From Sedimentisphaerales bacterium (lineage in GTDB: Bacteria > Planctomycetota > Phycisphaerae > Sedimentisphaerales > SM23-30): 33,957 nt of DNA. Under the pieces are notes generated by a model. That model worked only from the letters and a program-made list of their open reading frames with translations, did no database searches and was not told the origin of the DNA. The stretch lies in the NCBI GenBank assembly GCA_016930855.1, contig JAFGFX010000228.1, forward strand, positions 1 to 33,957. The letters are read 5' to 3'. How positions within the stretch are numbered: the first letter of the stretch is position 1; the number at the start of each line of letters is the position of its first letter. Below, piece after piece: positions 1-8,209 of the stretch. The translations under genes and the position numbers were made by a program.

Positions 1-1043
1 ACGATCCCCAGACCCGCCCGAAACGCATTCAGGACCTGGCGGTCGGTGATCTGAATCCGTATCCCCTGGCAGGGCTGATCCTTGTATTTGGAATCCAGCG
101 GGGTGAAATGGGCCGGTTGAAACTCCACGCCCGGCAGGTTCATCCGCTGCAGGGCGATCCTAAGTTCGCCGGCATTCAGCCACGGCGCCCCGAATTGCAG
201 GAACGGCCGCTCGGTTCCCCGTCCCTCGGAGACATTGGTGCCCTCCAGCAGGCAGGTGCCCGGATAGATCACCGCGGCGTCCAGCTCCTTGATGTTCGGC
301 GAGGGCGGCACAAACGTCAATCCCGTCTGGTCAAACCACATCGTCCGCTTCCAGCCGGCGGCGACCACCACGCGCAGGTCCGCGCGGACGTGCCCGGTCA
401 GCCAGCCCTCGCCGTTGATCATCTTGGCCAGTTCGCCCACCGTCATTCCATGCCGCTCCGGGATCGGATGCATCCCCACGAAGCTGGCGAACTGCCTGTC
501 GAGAATATTGCCCTCCACCGCCACGCCGTTCAACGGATTGGGCCGATCGAGCACCACGAAGGGCTTGCCCTGCTCGGCCGCGGCCTCCAGGGCCAGCGTC
601 AGCGTCGAGATGTAGGTATAGTAGCGGGCCCCCACGTCCTGCATGTCGAACACCAGCACGTCCACGTCCTCCAGCATGGCGGGCGTGGGTTTCCTCGTCT
701 GGCCGTACACGCTGTACACGGCGACCTGCTCGTAGTGGTTGTCGCGGATGTCCTGACCCGCCTCGGCCGCACCGAACAGGCCGTGTTCCGGGGCGAACAA
801 TGCCGTCACCTTCACCTGCGGCATCTGCCGAAACACCTCGAGAATGGTCCGGCCGCGACTGTCCCGACCGGTATGATTGGTCAGTATCCCCACCCGCCGA
901 TGTTGAAACCAGTCGGCATGGTCGCCGACGCCATCCAGTCCCACCTGGACCTTGACCTGGCCCTGGCTGGGGCCCGGGCAGGCGAACCATACAACACATA
1001 GCATCACCATCCATCGAATAGAATTCTTCGTAGTACACAGCAT
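1..1043 (-). CDS. NamZ/DUF1343 family exo-beta-N-acetylmuramidase-like protein (3' end off the window)
   Basis: This is a secreted protein of the DUF1343 family, whose characterised member NamZ removes terminal N-acetylmuramic acid from peptidoglycan fragments. About 347 residues are visible and the C-terminus lies beyond base 1. The ATG at 1043 begins a signal peptide: a basic start (MLCTTKNSIRW) and a hydrophobic core (MVMLCVVWFACPG), then the mature region. Family motifs follow in order: VGILTNHTG, FAPEHGLFG, DVLVFDMQDVGARYYTY, DRPNPLNG and ERHGMTVGELA. A GAGGG stretch 9 bases upstream is the likely ribosome site. It lies downstream of the heparinase-like gene on the same strand with a 122-base gap, so it may belong to the same transcript. 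The family call is firm. The exact substrate is inferred from the family. Confidence 0.88.
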   Translation of the reverse strand, partial: MLCTTKNSIRWMVMLCVVWFACPGPSQGQVKVQVGLDGVGDHADWFQHRRVGILTNHTGRDSRGRTILEVFRQMPQVKVTALFAPEHGLFGAAEAGQDIRDNHYEQVAVYSVYGQTRKPTPAMLEDVDVLVFDMQDVGARYYTYISTLTLALEAAAEQGKPFVVLDRPNPLNGVAVEGNILDRQFASFVGMHPIPERHGMTVGELAKMINGEGWLTGHVRADLRVVVAAGWKRTMWFDQTGLTFVPPSPNIKELDAAVIYPGTCLLEGTNVSEGRGTERPFLQFGAPWLNAGELRIALQRMNLPGVEFQPAHFTPLDSKYKDQPCQGIRIQITDRQVLNAFRAGLGI

Positions 1044-1165
1044 AAGAGTTAACCCTCGTCCTTTCCGCGCAGTGCCTTGCGCCATCGTGACCACTACGGA
1101 CAGGAAACACCCCGATGAGTCCCGCGCCGTCAGGGGATCAGACGCCTCCAGATTGTTCGGCCCGA

Positions 1166-3166
1166 TCAGGGGGCACCAGCGGCGAGATCACGGCGCTGCC
1201 CGTCGATCTCAATATACCCCGAAATCCGGTCCGGGAAAAAGGTTATTTTCACGCCGCCGATTCGTACGGCGATTTTCCCGTCCCCTTTTTGCAGGACGGC
1301 CGGCTCGACGGTATCCACGTCCGCGTCGGTCGCCGTCAACACGTGCAAAAACACATCCGCCCGGGCGGCCGTTGGACAGGCAACCTCGATGCGGCAGGCG
1401 GGCGCCGGACCCGTATCCCGCCGGGGCGGGTACGCCTTTCCGCCGTAGCGATACAGATCGGGGCCGCTGACGCAGCGGATCTCGGGCCGCTCGGGCAGCA
1501 GCGTCTGGACGAACAACCGGCCTTGGCCGTTGGTGACGACCAAGTAGTTTTTCTCCTGCCGGGGCGGTTTCATCGCCTGCAGCAGCCAGGTTTTGCGAAA
1601 CCCCGGATCAGTGGCGACCACCCGGTCGAAGACGACGAAGGTGCCCGGCCGCAGAAAGACGATCTGCCGCGTGAAGAGCTTCAATTTCTTCGCCGAGTAG
1701 GCCCGCGAACAATCGCCCGCCACGTACAGGTAGGAGCCGTGGTCTTGGCAGGCCACGATATCGGCGATGTCGTAGAGGGCGCGCTGCCGCTGCCACTGCT
1801 GCGGGTCCGAGACCGCCCCGTTATGGTGCGGCCAGTCGTGCGCCTGCCCGCCGTCGTTGCCGGTCACCTCACCGGCGCGGATGGCCGGCCAGATTTCCTG
1901 AGGATCGTGCACCAGGATCGTATTGTGGGCAATACTTCGCAGGTGGTAATTGACGTCGTGCGGGGAGCCGAAGTCATCGTAATGGCCGCCGTCGCCGGCC
2001 AGCTCCTCGTGTTTAAAAATCAGGAAATGCCCGGCGTCCAGATGCTGATGGGCGGTGAAGCGGTCGCCGCAGGTGAAAAGGAAATAGGTGGCCTCCTCGT
2101 CCCAGCCGCTGCGGGCATATACGCGGCCGGCGCCGCGGCTGTAATGGGACAGTTTGAAGGCGGATAGGTCTGCCGCTTTGACGGTAGAATCCCGCCAGAG
2201 AAAATCCTGGTAGGCGTACGCGCCCACGCTGCAGCGGGGCGTCGTTTCGTTGAAGGCGTGCACCGCCTGATGGGCCGGATCGTCGCCAAAGTGATTCACC
2301 AGGATCCGCCGGGCCGACAGGGCCTTGTCGCGGTCGCCGCCGAAGACCCGGCCGCCGCCGTCGCCCAGGGGTAGCGGCCGCCGGGAGCCGTAGATCCCGA
2401 TGCCGGGATACATCTCGAACATGCTCGCGACGGCACGGTTCCGGAAAAAATCCGGCGCATCGGCGTAGTAGTCCCTGCCTTCACAGAACCGCGCCGCCTC
2501 GCAGAACCACAGCCATTCATACAGCCAGTAGTGGATGTAATACCCCTCCGCCCAGCCGCCGCCCGCCCCGGCCAGTTCCAGCGCCGGCGCCGCCCGCTGT
2601 CGCCAATCCTCTTCCAGGGCACGCAGAATCCCCGGCGCGCGTTCGTTTTCCTCATAGGCGGCGTAACAGGCCAGGCCGATGCCCCAGTGCTTGTAGCCGT
2701 ACCAGCCGTTGTGAAACACGTGCGTCTCCGACTGGATATTGGCATCCACGGTCCGGTTCACGTAGTCGTGGAATGCCTGGCGCTGCGGGGGGGTCCAGTA
2801 GTCGTAACAGAGGTCGTACACCAGTGCGCAGAGGGCCAGATCGTGCCCGAAGGGCGTATGGCCTTTTTTGATCGGTCCTTCGATGAGGGCAAGCACCTCT
2901 TGGACCGCCCGCCTGCCGAGCGAGCCATCCTGCTCGATCGCGCAGACCAGCGCCCTCGAAATCACCCTGGCCGGATCCGATTCGGCCTGCTCCCGGGCGA
3001 CGCGTGCCATCCGCTCATACGCCTGGCTTCGCTGCCGGGCCAGCTGTTGCAGTCTCTGCCGGTCGCCCAGCAGGCGGGGATGACCCGCCGTGACGGCGGC
3101 GTTCAGACTGGCCGCCGCGGCGCACATCCCCGTGCCGATCCCGAGAATGAACAGCCATCTTGACAA
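1166..3166 (-). CDS. Heparinase II/III-like polysaccharide lyase, secreted
   Basis: This 666-residue protein resembles heparinase II/III-type lyases, which cleave uronic-acid polysaccharides by beta-elimination. It starts with a signal peptide (MSRWLFILGIGTGMCAAAAS), then HPRLL, the usual opening of the alpha/alpha-toroid lyase domain. The C-terminal half has the heparinase II/III motif around HQHLDAGHFLIFKHEELAGD and HDVNYHLRSIAHNTILV, with conserved His residues. The start is TTG at 3166: a GGGAG ribosome site sits about 6 bases upstream, and the nearby ATG at 3158 is out of frame. It follows the NIPSNAP gene by 61 bases on the same strand and precedes the NamZ-like gene, suggesting a small cluster for degrading glycans. 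The specific substrate (heparinoid, alginate or other) cannot be read from the sequence. Confidence 0.85.
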   Translation of the reverse strand: MSRWLFILGIGTGMCAAAASLNAAVTAGHPRLLGDRQRLQQLARQRSQAYERMARVAREQAESDPARVISRALVCAIEQDGSLGRRAVQEVLALIEGPIKKGHTPFGHDLALCALVYDLCYDYWTPPQRQAFHDYVNRTVDANIQSETHVFHNGWYGYKHWGIGLACYAAYEENERAPGILRALEEDWRQRAAPALELAGAGGGWAEGYYIHYWLYEWLWFCEAARFCEGRDYYADAPDFFRNRAVASMFEMYPGIGIYGSRRPLPLGDGGGRVFGGDRDKALSARRILVNHFGDDPAHQAVHAFNETTPRCSVGAYAYQDFLWRDSTVKAADLSAFKLSHYSRGAGRVYARSGWDEEATYFLFTCGDRFTAHQHLDAGHFLIFKHEELAGDGGHYDDFGSPHDVNYHLRSIAHNTILVHDPQEIWPAIRAGEVTGNDGGQAHDWPHHNGAVSDPQQWQRQRALYDIADIVACQDHGSYLYVAGDCSRAYSAKKLKLFTRQIVFLRPGTFVVFDRVVATDPGFRKTWLLQAMKPPRQEKNYLVVTNGQGRLFVQTLLPERPEIRCVSGPDLYRYGGKAYPPRRDTGPAPACRIEVACPTAARADVFLHVLTATDADVDTVEPAVLQKGDGKIAVRIGGVKITFFPDRISGYIEIDGQRRDLAAGAP

Positions 3167-3195
3167 CGGATTCTCCCTGGCGAGGGGAACACCCC

Positions 3196-3215
3196 CGCCC
3201 CGTCGCGCCGGGGCG
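3196..3215. terminator. GC-rich hairpin between NIPSNAP and heparinase genes
   Basis: A perfect 7-bp inverted repeat (CGCCCCG / CGGGGCG) with a 6-base loop sits in the 61-base gap after the NIPSNAP stop codon. There is no T-run after it on the minus strand. It is therefore more likely an attenuating or RNA-stabilising hairpin than a strong intrinsic terminator. Confidence 0.35.
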
Positions 3216-3227
3216 TTCCTTTGCCCG

Positions 3228-4013
3228 CTAGATCTGGGAACAGGATGCCGGCCGCAAAAACAGATTCGTTATCCCGCAGAGGATTTTTTTGTCGGCGTAT
3301 TCCGGCAGGGAACTGATCTGTTTCCACTCCGGGTGATTAACGAAGGTCCTCCAGTTCGCCTGGCGTTCCTGGTCATCCTTGAATACCAGCATGTAGGTCA
3401 GGTTCGGCATGCGGTCGCCGGCGATCGATTCACCGAAGAACACCGGATGCAGCCCGCACGTGCGGAAGATGGCGATCTCCGCCCGATTGAACATCTCGAT
3501 CTTCTTCTGTCCGGTCAGGACGCTGGGGCTTTCGTAGATCCGCAGCTGCAGGATCCGGCCTTCGCTGCGGATGGGAGTTTCCAGCTGCGGCATGCCGGCG
3601 AAGGCGGCCAGCAGCGAGCATTCGATCCGCTTATAGGCCGGATCGGAGGCGGCAGCCTGGAGGAAATCCGCCCCCGCCGCGAGAAATTCCGAATCGGCCA
3701 GAAGCCTCTCGGTGCCGCGGGCGAACGATTCCAGCGACCGATGCCGCAGGAGCACATGGGCCGGCCCGAGTTTGTCCTGTGGATAGAACACCCCCACCGG
3801 CGCGATCTGGATGCGATTCAGGGCCGGAATCATGGCTCGCTGCAGGAAGAGATCGAGCCCTTCCTTTTGCTTTTCCGTATCCAGCTGATAGCGGCGCAGC
3901 TCATAATAATCCCGCTGGGTAGCGCCGCCCGCGGATTGCCCGTGCAGCAGGCAACTCGTCAGCGGTGCCGCGCCTGCCGCGCAGGCGGCCGTCAGGAAAT
4001 CGCGTCTTCTCAT
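3228..4013 (-). CDS. NIPSNAP family protein with Tat-type signal
   Basis: This 261-residue protein opens with a twin-arginine-like export signal (MRRRDFLTAACAAGAAPLTSCLL) and then carries two NIPSNAP-type ferredoxin-like modules. The first begins at YYELRRYQL and the second at ILQLRIYESP, with the typical ending in WRTFVNHPEWKQI. The ATG at 4013 is chosen because AGGAGG lies 7 bases upstream; a longer reading from 4094 lacks this site. NIPSNAP proteins of this planctomycete-like type have no established biochemical role. It is the first gene of the minus-strand run that continues with the heparinase-like lyase and the NamZ-like hydrolase. A lipoprotein reading (Cys in the signal region, LTSCLL) is also possible. 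Confidence 0.85.
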   Translation of the reverse strand: MRRRDFLTAACAAGAAPLTSCLLHGQSAGGATQRDYYELRRYQLDTEKQKEGLDLFLQRAMIPALNRIQIAPVGVFYPQDKLGPAHVLLRHRSLESFARGTERLLADSEFLAAGADFLQAAASDPAYKRIECSLLAAFAGMPQLETPIRSEGRILQLRIYESPSVLTGQKKIEMFNRAEIAIFRTCGLHPVFFGESIAGDRMPNLTYMLVFKDDQERQANWRTFVNHPEWKQISSLPEYADKKILCGITNLFLRPASCSQI

Positions 4014-4550
4014 GATAACATCCTCCTTGGCCAGGGTTTGTCTCATCCGGCCTCTGATCGCGCGCCGGTTTCTCGTTGGGCCGGACGCCTCCACGGCGGC
4101 TTACGGCCGGGGCCCATCATAGACAATGTTCGGTTGTTTTTCATTCCAATTCTTAGGCTATTTTTAAGGGAGAATACGCGGCGACCTGTCGTAAGTGATT
4201 GTTTCGCCGAACCATATATTTCCGGTTGCCGCCGGAATCGATTCCTCCGTAATAGAAGGTCCGCTATCTCGGATACCCCCGAATACGGCTTGCATTTTTG
4301 TCGGCCCTGTTCTATAATGAAACTGTATCTGGATAATGAGCCCGAAAGACTAACGTGGTCCAGGTGCCGCGTCTGGAGGGATCATTTCGTTGAGTATCTA
4401 TGGTTCAGCACCAAGTCCGGCCGTGTATTTTTTCGTTTCTGATGCTCTGGATCAGTATGCTACCGGCGAATCCGTTCGCCACAGGGGCCGGCAGTTTCGG
4501 CCTTCGGCGTAACCTTCGCGTTGTCCGGGCAGCTCAAAAAGGAGAAAGCC
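4014..4550. other. Divergent intergenic region with a long leader
   Basis: This stretch separates the minus-strand NIPSNAP gene from the plus-strand dockerin-type gene. It holds one convincing plus-strand promoter (4290-4318) and about 225 bases of untranslated leader before the ATG at 4551. The leader contains a small GGCCG/CGGCC hairpin near 4482-4500. I see no convincing gene in it. A 41-codon reading from 4318 to 4442 would start inside the -10 box and is rejected. Confidence 0.5.
4290..4318 (+). promoter_or_regulatory. Sigma-70-type promoter upstream of the dockerin-type gene
   Basis: TTGCAT (4290-4295), a 17-base spacer and a perfect TATAAT (4313-4318). The predicted start point is near 4325, giving a leader of about 225 bases before the gene at 4551. 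Confidence 0.55.
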
Positions 4551-5483
4551 ATGCGCCCGCAAACAAACTTTTTTCGGTTCGAGTCTATCCGTTTCCGCGC
4601 CCGAGGCATTTGTCGAATCCGGCCGGCGGCCGTCCGGATCGCCCTGCCGCTGCTCTATCTGGCTCTGGTCGCCACCGCGCCGGCGGGAGCCAAGGTCAAC
4701 GGCGACTGCGCCGTGAATTCCTCCACTGGTTTCTGCCAATTCAAGGATAAAGAGTGCAAAATCACCGTGGACGGCGTCTCCAAGGACGGCAAGTGCAAAA
4801 GCCATACCGTCGCCACGATCGGGGGGGTATGCGTCTGTACGCCCAACGACGGCAGCAAGGTGCAGGAGACCAAGGCCAATGCCGCTCCGAGCTCCGGACC
4901 GGGCCCCGTACCGCCGGCCCCGGCCACGATCGAATTTATCATCGCGCCGCCACCCGGCGAAGGGACCATCGCCCTCGTGCCGGAATTTCTCGGCGGGGGG
5001 ATGGTCTTTGTCCCGGATTTTGCCGGGGCGGTCTCGATGCAGATCCTGCCCGGCGGCAGTCCCGACCTGGACGTGGTTCAAATCATCGGCGGCATGGCGG
5101 ACGCCGGACCGGTCATGCTGCCCAACGGCCAATCCACCGGTTTCAACCATTTTGAGTTTGCCGGCCCCGGCATCCTGGAGGGCACCCTCGACCGCACGAC
5201 CGGTGCGTTTTTCTTTACCGCGACCGGCGTATTGACTAATGAACTCTTTCCTCCATCGCGGCCGATTGAAACCGTCGGGCAGTATTTCGGCCTCGTCGAC
5301 ATGGCCACCGGCGAGGCGCAGGTGGATACCACCACCTTCGATCTTATGCCGCCGCCCTGTGACGGCGGTTACCTGCCGGGCGATCTCAACGGCGATTGCT
5401 ACGTCAACCTGCTCGACTTTTACATCATGGCAACCCATTGGCTGGCCTGCAACGAACCGGCCGATCCCGATTGCTGGGATTAG
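4551..5483 (+). CDS. Secreted protein with C-terminal dockerin-like motif
   Basis: This 310-residue protein of unknown role has an arginine-rich N-terminus and a hydrophobic stretch (ALPLLYLALVATAPAGA) that reads as a signal peptide. A cysteine-rich region follows (six Cys between about residues 56 and 95), then a proline-rich linker (GPGPVPPAPA), then a beta-rich, glycine-rich body without a recognised catalytic motif. The C-terminus has a dockerin type I-like calcium loop, GDLNGDCYVNLLDFYIMATHW, a hallmark of many Phycisphaerae extracellular proteins. The start at 4551 is supported by AAAAAGGAG 7 bases upstream. The dockerin-like motif occurs only once, whereas cellulosomal dockerins usually have two, so attachment through a cohesin is not assured. 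Confidence 0.8.
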   Translation: MRPQTNFFRFESIRFRARGICRIRPAAVRIALPLLYLALVATAPAGAKVNGDCAVNSSTGFCQFKDKECKITVDGVSKDGKCKSHTVATIGGVCVCTPNDGSKVQETKANAAPSSGPGPVPPAPATIEFIIAPPPGEGTIALVPEFLGGGMVFVPDFAGAVSMQILPGGSPDLDVVQIIGGMADAGPVMLPNGQSTGFNHFEFAGPGILEGTLDRTTGAFFFTATGVLTNELFPPSRPIETVGQYFGLVDMATGEAQVDTTTFDLMPPPCDGGYLPGDLNGDCYVNLLDFYIMATHWLACNEPADPDCWD

Positions 5484-5556
5484 GCGGCGAAGTCGCGTTG
5501 AGCTGCGCGTTCCAATCCAACTGCCGGATCGGTTAAAACAAAAACAGCATTACGGC

Positions 5557-5595
5557 GGGTCCCCCTCCCGGACGGCGGCTTCTATTTGGGGACCC
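5557..5595 (+). terminator. Possible transcription end hairpin after the dockerin-type gene
   Basis: Perfect 8-bp inverted repeat GGGTCCCC / GGGGACCC with a 23-base loop, 74 bases after the stop codon. It lacks the downstream T-run of an intrinsic terminator, so the call is tentative. Confidence 0.3.
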
Positions 5596-5838
5596 CCATT
5601 CGTCCGATAACCACCGGATCCCTTCTTTCTTGCCTGCCTGATGCCTCTTGGCCGGATATACGGCGTCTCAGCGAACTCCTTGCCGCAGCGCCCTCTTCAG
5701 GGGATGTGACATGGGTGTTGCTGTCCACGCCCGATTGTGCCGGGCCGCCCATTCTGGCGAAGGGATATTTTTCCGGAACAGGCAAACCAAGACGGTACGT
5801 TGCCATGCCGATACTTAAACAAGTGTAGACAGAGATAA

Positions 5839-6035
5839 CCCAAACCATTAATCCCGGGTGCGACACGGGGCTTCGATGGTTGGGCGGATAGGTACTGGAT
5901 CGGAACATGCATGTGTAAGATCCGTTAGGGGACGTGGGCATCCAGGGGGTGGATCTTCCCGGCCCGTCGATGCGACGGGGAAACCCACGCGCTTAAGGAT
6001 GGGCACAACGCAACCAGAGGTCGGGGTATGACGGT
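5839..6035 (+). promoter_or_regulatory. Structured 5' leader of the TonB-dependent receptor, riboswitch-like
   Basis: Several inverted repeats lie in series just before the receptor gene. CCCAAACCAT (5839-5848) pairs with ATGGTTGGG (5876-5884) with one bulge. GGATC (5897-5901) pairs with GATCC (5919-5923). CGTGGG (5933-5938) pairs with CCCACG (5984-5989) and encloses two hairpins: ATCC/GGAT, and a perfect CCCGTCG-ATG-CGACGGG (5963-5979), making a three-way junction. Bases 5984-5987 can instead pair with TGGG at 6000-6003, so two exclusive folds are possible close to the ribosome site at 6039-6042. The segment GGGAAACCC...ACGCAACC...GGTC has limited resemblance to the c-di-GMP-I (GEMM) core. 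I could not recognise a known class with confidence. Confidence 0.4.
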
Positions 6036-6046
6036 TCCGAGGCGAT

Positions 6047-8107
6047 ATGCGGATACAGGCAGATGCGGGCGACATGGGATCAAGTGCGATACAAAATGTG
6101 ATTAGTATCTTGGCCCTGATGTTGTTGGGGTTTTTCGGGGGGCGATCCCCCTTTCTTGCGGCCGCGGAGACGGCCGGTCCCCAAGCCACTGCGGAATCGG
6201 ACCGGCCGGAGGCTTCGGAATTACTGAACCTGTCGCTCGAAGACCTGATGAACATCGAGGTCACCTCGGTGGCGGGGGTGGAGCAATCCTGGTTCACTAC
6301 GCCGGCGGCGATGTATGTGATTACCGCCGAGGACATCCGCCGCAGCGGGCACCGAAGCATTGCGGAACTTCTGCGGATGGTGCCCGGCCTGGCGGTCAGC
6401 CAGATGGATTCCCGTCACTGGGCGATTACGGTGCGCGGTTTCAATACGATCTTTGCCAACAAGCTGCTGGTTCTGATCGACGGCCGGATCGTGTACGATC
6501 CGATATTTGCCGGCACCCTGTGGGACCTCCAGGACCTCCTGCTGGAGGATATCGAGCGGATCGAGGTGATCCGCGGTCCCGGGGCCACCCTCTGGGGCGC
6601 CAACGCGGTCAACGGCGTCATCAATATCACCACCAAATCAGCCCGGGACAGCCAGGGCGGCTATTGGCTCGGCGGGGCGGGAACCGAGGAAAGGGGTTTC
6701 GGGGCGGTTCGCTACGGCGGGAAAGTGAATGATCAAGCGCATTACCGCGTTTGGACGAAGTACTTCAACCGGGATAATTTTCAGGATCCTTCCGGCGCCG
6801 ATCGTCCCGACGACTGGGACTTCTCGCACGGGGGCTTCCGCCTGGATATCGAGGGGCAAAACGACACCGCGCTGATGCTGCAAGGCGACATGTTTTACAG
6901 CGATCGAATGGGCGAAGGGACCCGGGTGGCCGTACCGGGTCATCTGACCTGGATCGGCGTGGATCGGGACGGTCGCTCTGCCGGCGGCAACGTGCTGTTT
7001 CGCTTGCGGCAGGACAACTCAGCCACCTCGGACTGGACCCTGCAGGGGTACTATAACTTCGGAAAGACTGTCGCGTTCGCCGGGCTGGGGGTCCAGCGCC
7101 ATACGGTGGACCTCGATTTTCGCTATCATTTCCGGTGGGGCGACTTCCAGGAAATCGTTACCGGTCTGGCCTGGCATCACACCCGCGACCATACCGAAGC
7201 GGGGGCGTTCGCCGGCTTTGATCCCGCCATTCGCACCGCCGACACCTTCAGCGGCTTCGTCCAGGACACCCTGACGATAGCTCCCGATGCGCTGTTTGCC
7301 ATGCTGGGTTCCAAGTTTGAGCATAATGACTATACCGGCTTTGAAATCCAGCCGAGCGCGCGCCTGTGGTGGACGCCCAATCCGCGGCAAACAATCTGGA
7401 CGTCGGTATCCCGCCCGGTGCGAACGCCCTCCCGCGCCGAATCGGACGGCGATCTCACGCTGGCTTATGTCGATGTGGGCCTGGTGTCGGGCGGCGGCCC
7501 CCTGGGGGTGTATTGGCCGGTCAAGCTGCAGGGCAACTCCGACGTGGAGTCGGAGGAACTGACTGCCTATGAATTGGGGTATCGGGTCCAACTGACGAAC
7601 GAGCTGAGTCTGGATACCGCGGCCTTCTACAACGATTACCGAAAGCTGATCACCTTTTCCGCGGACGAGTTCGGTTCGTTTGACAATCTCGCCTCGGCGA
7701 AGACCTATGGCCTGGAAACCGCGTTCACCTGGCGGCCGTACGAGCAATGGAAAGTGGTCGGCAGCCACTCCTTTTTCCGATACGACATCCCCCAGGGCCA
7801 CACGGTGGATGTGGAGTTGTCGACCCCCCGGAACCTGTTCCAGGTCCGTTCCTATCTGAATCTTGCGCAGAATCTGGACGTCAACGCCGCGACCTACTAC
7901 ACGGACAACAATCCGGACGACGACGCCCCGGCCTATCTGCGTTTCGATCTCGGGGTTACCTGGCGGCCGACGAAGAACCTGGAGTTGTCGCTGGTCGGCC
8001 AGAACCTGCTGGACGATTCCCACTATGAAATGACCAATCCCCTGTTTCTGTCGGCGCCGACGGAAGTGCCGCGGAGCATGTACGGACAACTCGTGTATCG
8101 ATTCTAA
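6047..8107 (+). CDS. TonB-dependent outer-membrane receptor
   Basis: This 686-residue outer-membrane transporter is of the BtuB/FepA type and takes up a chelate, vitamin or oligomer using TonB energy. A hydrophobic N-terminal segment (ISILALMLLGFFGG) ending near FLAAAE is the signal peptide. The motif SLEDLMNIEVTSVAGVE opens the plug region, and the plug contains AELLRMVPGLAVSQ, VLIDGRIVYDP, IERIEVIRGPGATLWG and NAVNGVINITTK. The rest is beta-barrel, ending in the C-terminal phenylalanine (LVYRF) needed for outer-membrane insertion. The ATG at 6047 has GAGG 4 bases upstream; the ATG at 6074 is an alternative but has a weaker site. The gene stands alone and follows a structured leader. The substrate is unknown, and no TonB, ExbBD or ABC partner lies nearby. 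Confidence 0.92.
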   Translation: MRIQADAGDMGSSAIQNVISILALMLLGFFGGRSPFLAAAETAGPQATAESDRPEASELLNLSLEDLMNIEVTSVAGVEQSWFTTPAAMYVITAEDIRRSGHRSIAELLRMVPGLAVSQMDSRHWAITVRGFNTIFANKLLVLIDGRIVYDPIFAGTLWDLQDLLLEDIERIEVIRGPGATLWGANAVNGVINITTKSARDSQGGYWLGGAGTEERGFGAVRYGGKVNDQAHYRVWTKYFNRDNFQDPSGADRPDDWDFSHGGFRLDIEGQNDTALMLQGDMFYSDRMGEGTRVAVPGHLTWIGVDRDGRSAGGNVLFRLRQDNSATSDWTLQGYYNFGKTVAFAGLGVQRHTVDLDFRYHFRWGDFQEIVTGLAWHHTRDHTEAGAFAGFDPAIRTADTFSGFVQDTLTIAPDALFAMLGSKFEHNDYTGFEIQPSARLWWTPNPRQTIWTSVSRPVRTPSRAESDGDLTLAYVDVGLVSGGGPLGVYWPVKLQGNSDVESEELTAYELGYRVQLTNELSLDTAAFYNDYRKLITFSADEFGSFDNLASAKTYGLETAFTWRPYEQWKVVGSHSFFRYDIPQGHTVDVELSTPRNLFQVRSYLNLAQNLDVNAATYYTDNNPDDDAPAYLRFDLGVTWRPTKNLELSLVGQNLLDDSHYEMTNPLFLSAPTEVPRSMYGQLVYRF

Positions 8108-8209
8108 GGATGCCTGACGGACGAAAGGGTACTCGTCGAGATCTGCTCGTCTAAAGGCCTCGCCCCCTGAGGTGCGCCGCAGATGTGATCCACGGTCGGC
8201 AGGTGATAC

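Larger units (their letters stand above)
5484..6046. other. Long intergenic region with structured leader
   Basis: There is no convincing gene in this 563-base gap. The left part has an 8-bp inverted repeat GGGTCCCC / GGGGACCC (5557-5564 and 5588-5595) that may end the upstream transcript, though without a T-run. The right part (about 5839-6035) can fold into a chain of stem-loops, described as a separate feature. A short open reading frame at 5586-5828 has no ribosome site and no recognisable protein character. Confidence 0.5.

Noticed and set aside
108-2167. Several long plus-strand open frames opposite the NamZ and heparinase genes
   Set aside because: They are antisense to genes with clear family motifs and are arginine/proline/glycine-rich, as expected for shadow frames in GC-rich DNA.
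4318-4442. 41-codon reading frame in the leader of the dockerin-type gene
   Set aside because: Its ATG overlaps the -10 box, so the transcript would begin after it, and it has no ribosome site.
5586-5828. 80-codon open frame in the gap before the TonB receptor
   Set aside because: No ribosome site and low-information composition; the region is better explained as leader or spacer.
5963-6042. Assignment of the receptor leader as a c-di-GMP-I (GEMM) riboswitch
   Set aside because: Only short stretches match the core (GGGAAACCC, ACGCAA, GGTC). The second helix and the closing P1 helix do not fit, and the strong 5963-5979 hairpin replaces the P1 strand.
5870-6046. Cobalamin riboswitch before the TonB receptor
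   Set aside because: I could not find the B12 box or the GCCACTG core, although this is a common element before such receptors.
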